Positions 6,490 to 6,767 of a DNA stretch of 6,767 nucleotides are shown here, in pieces. Both the position numbers and the translations under genes were made by a program. Location of the stretch: positions 1 through 6,767 of the forward strand of contig JAEWCA010000073.1 of the NCBI GenBank assembly GCA_023390875.1, given 5' to 3'. Each line of letters begins with the position of its first letter. The first letter of the stretch is position 1. This DNA is from Actinomycetes bacterium (GTDB lineage: Bacteria > Actinomycetota > Actinomycetes > Actinomycetales > Cellulomonadaceae). The notes beneath the pieces were generated by a model. The model was not told the origin of the DNA, made no database searches, and saw only the letters and a program-made list of their open reading frames with translations.

Positions 6490-6767
6490 CCGGGGGAGCG
6501 CCCCCCGGCTCGTCGGCGGCCGCCGGGCGGTCACGCCCGGGAGCCCGGCCGACGGTCGCCGTCGTCACCGACTCCACCGCGTCGCTCCCGCCCGGTGCGG
6601 CCGAGCGCTGGGGCATCGGCGTCGTCCCGCTGGACGTCGTCGTCGACGGCGTCCGGCACGTCGAGGGCGTCGACCTGTCACCCGCCGACCTGCTCGGCGC
6701 GCTGACGCGAAACGACCGGGTGACCACCTCGCAGCCGCCACCCGCCGCGTTCGCCGCCGCCTACGCC
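6486..6767 (+). CDS. degV: DegV-family fatty-acid-binding protein, 3'-partial, start uncertain
   Basis: The frame encodes the N-terminal part of a DegV (FakB-like) protein and is still open at the window end. From the proposed start, [12 protein letters not shown] (24-35) is the first fatty-acid-pocket motif. [21 protein letters not shown] (from 45) is the conserved second strand region, and [10 protein letters not shown] (80-89) corresponds to the usual TSQPSP motif with Pro in place of Ser. The family binds a fatty acid, and FakB proteins present it to FakA for phosphorylation; the role here is inferred. No ATG, GTG or TTG lies in this frame between a GTG at 6309, deep inside leuS, and the conserved core. 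The best candidate is CTG at 6486, whose last two bases begin the leuS TGA, like the common ATGA/GTGA overlaps. It would add a 22-residue Gly/Ala/Pro/Arg-rich lead. Family identity is secure; the start is a guess. Gene symbol is by family only. comEA/comEC often follow degV in actinobacteria, outside this window. Confidence 0.82.
   Translation, partial: MTGGAPPGSSAAAGRSRPGARPTVAVVTDSTASLPPGAAERWGIGVVPLDVVVDGVRHVEGVDLSPADLLGALTRNDRVTTSQPPPAAFAAAYA
6490..6508 (+). terminator. GC hairpin directly after the leuS stop
   Basis: CCGGGGG (6490-6496) and CCCCCGG (6502-6508) form a perfect 7-bp stem with a 5-nt loop, beginning at the base after the leuS TGA. There is no T-tract. It may end or protect the leuS mRNA, or lie within the degV coding region if degV starts at 6486. 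Confidence 0.42.
6523..6540 (+). other. Second GC hairpin between leuS and the DegV core
   Basis: CCGGGCG (6523-6529) and CGCCCGG (6534-6540) make a perfect 7-bp stem closing a GTCA tetraloop, 14 nt after the first hairpin and 12-15 nt before the first conserved DegV codons. The function is unknown; it could be part of a tandem terminator or restrain translation of degV. Confidence 0.4.

Noticed and set aside
3346..6534. A 1062-codon open frame on the minus strand, antisense to leuS
   Set aside because: Its protein is Arg/Val/Asp/His-rich low-complexity sequence without any domain. The strand opposite a GC-rich gene often stays open because of codon bias, and the + strand gene is a certain leuS.

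Overview
The window is very GC-rich, with G or C at almost every third codon position, frequent GTG starts and leaderless-looking promoters. It fits a high-GC actinobacterium. The B-lectin/M15 peptidase fusion, the long LeuRS and the leuS-degV order suggest Cellulomonas or a related Micrococcales genus, but that placement is inferred from protein style and not tested. All five genes lie on the + strand, and the coding sequence looks chromosomal. I see no insertion sequence, tRNA, rRNA, CRISPR array or phage gene.

Layout. (1) Positions 1-1447 hold the 3' part of a gene for three B-type (bulb) lectin modules fused to a VanY-like M15 D-Ala-D-Ala carboxypeptidase domain; its start and any signal peptide lie outside the window. 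(2) Positions 1499-2191 encode a three-domain DtxR/MntR-family metalloregulator whose metal ligands are mostly of the manganese type. (3) Positions 2267-3499 encode a 12-TM DHA1-type MFS exporter. It is preceded by a 75-bp gap that carries a perfect 12-bp palindrome at a possible promoter. (4) Positions 3580-6489 encode leucyl-tRNA synthetase in the long actinobacterial form (969 aa). (5) From about 6486 to the window end is the N-terminal part of a DegV-family fatty-acid-binding protein, which has no nearby ATG, GTG or TTG start and may use a CTG overlapping the leuS stop.

How the genes relate. They do not form one pathway. mntR and leuS each have a -10-like hexamer 6-7 nt before a GTG start and no Shine-Dalgarno, so both are probably transcribed as leaderless mRNAs. 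GC-rich hairpins without T-tracts sit at the ends of the lectin-peptidase, MFS and leuS genes but not at the end of mntR, so some mntR transcription may read into the MFS gene. leuS and degV appear translationally adjacent. Overall this is ordinary chromosomal sequence. I found no convincing undescribed multi-gene system. The items most worth a second look are the lectin-peptidase fusion, the mntR-MFS intergenic region and the odd degV start.
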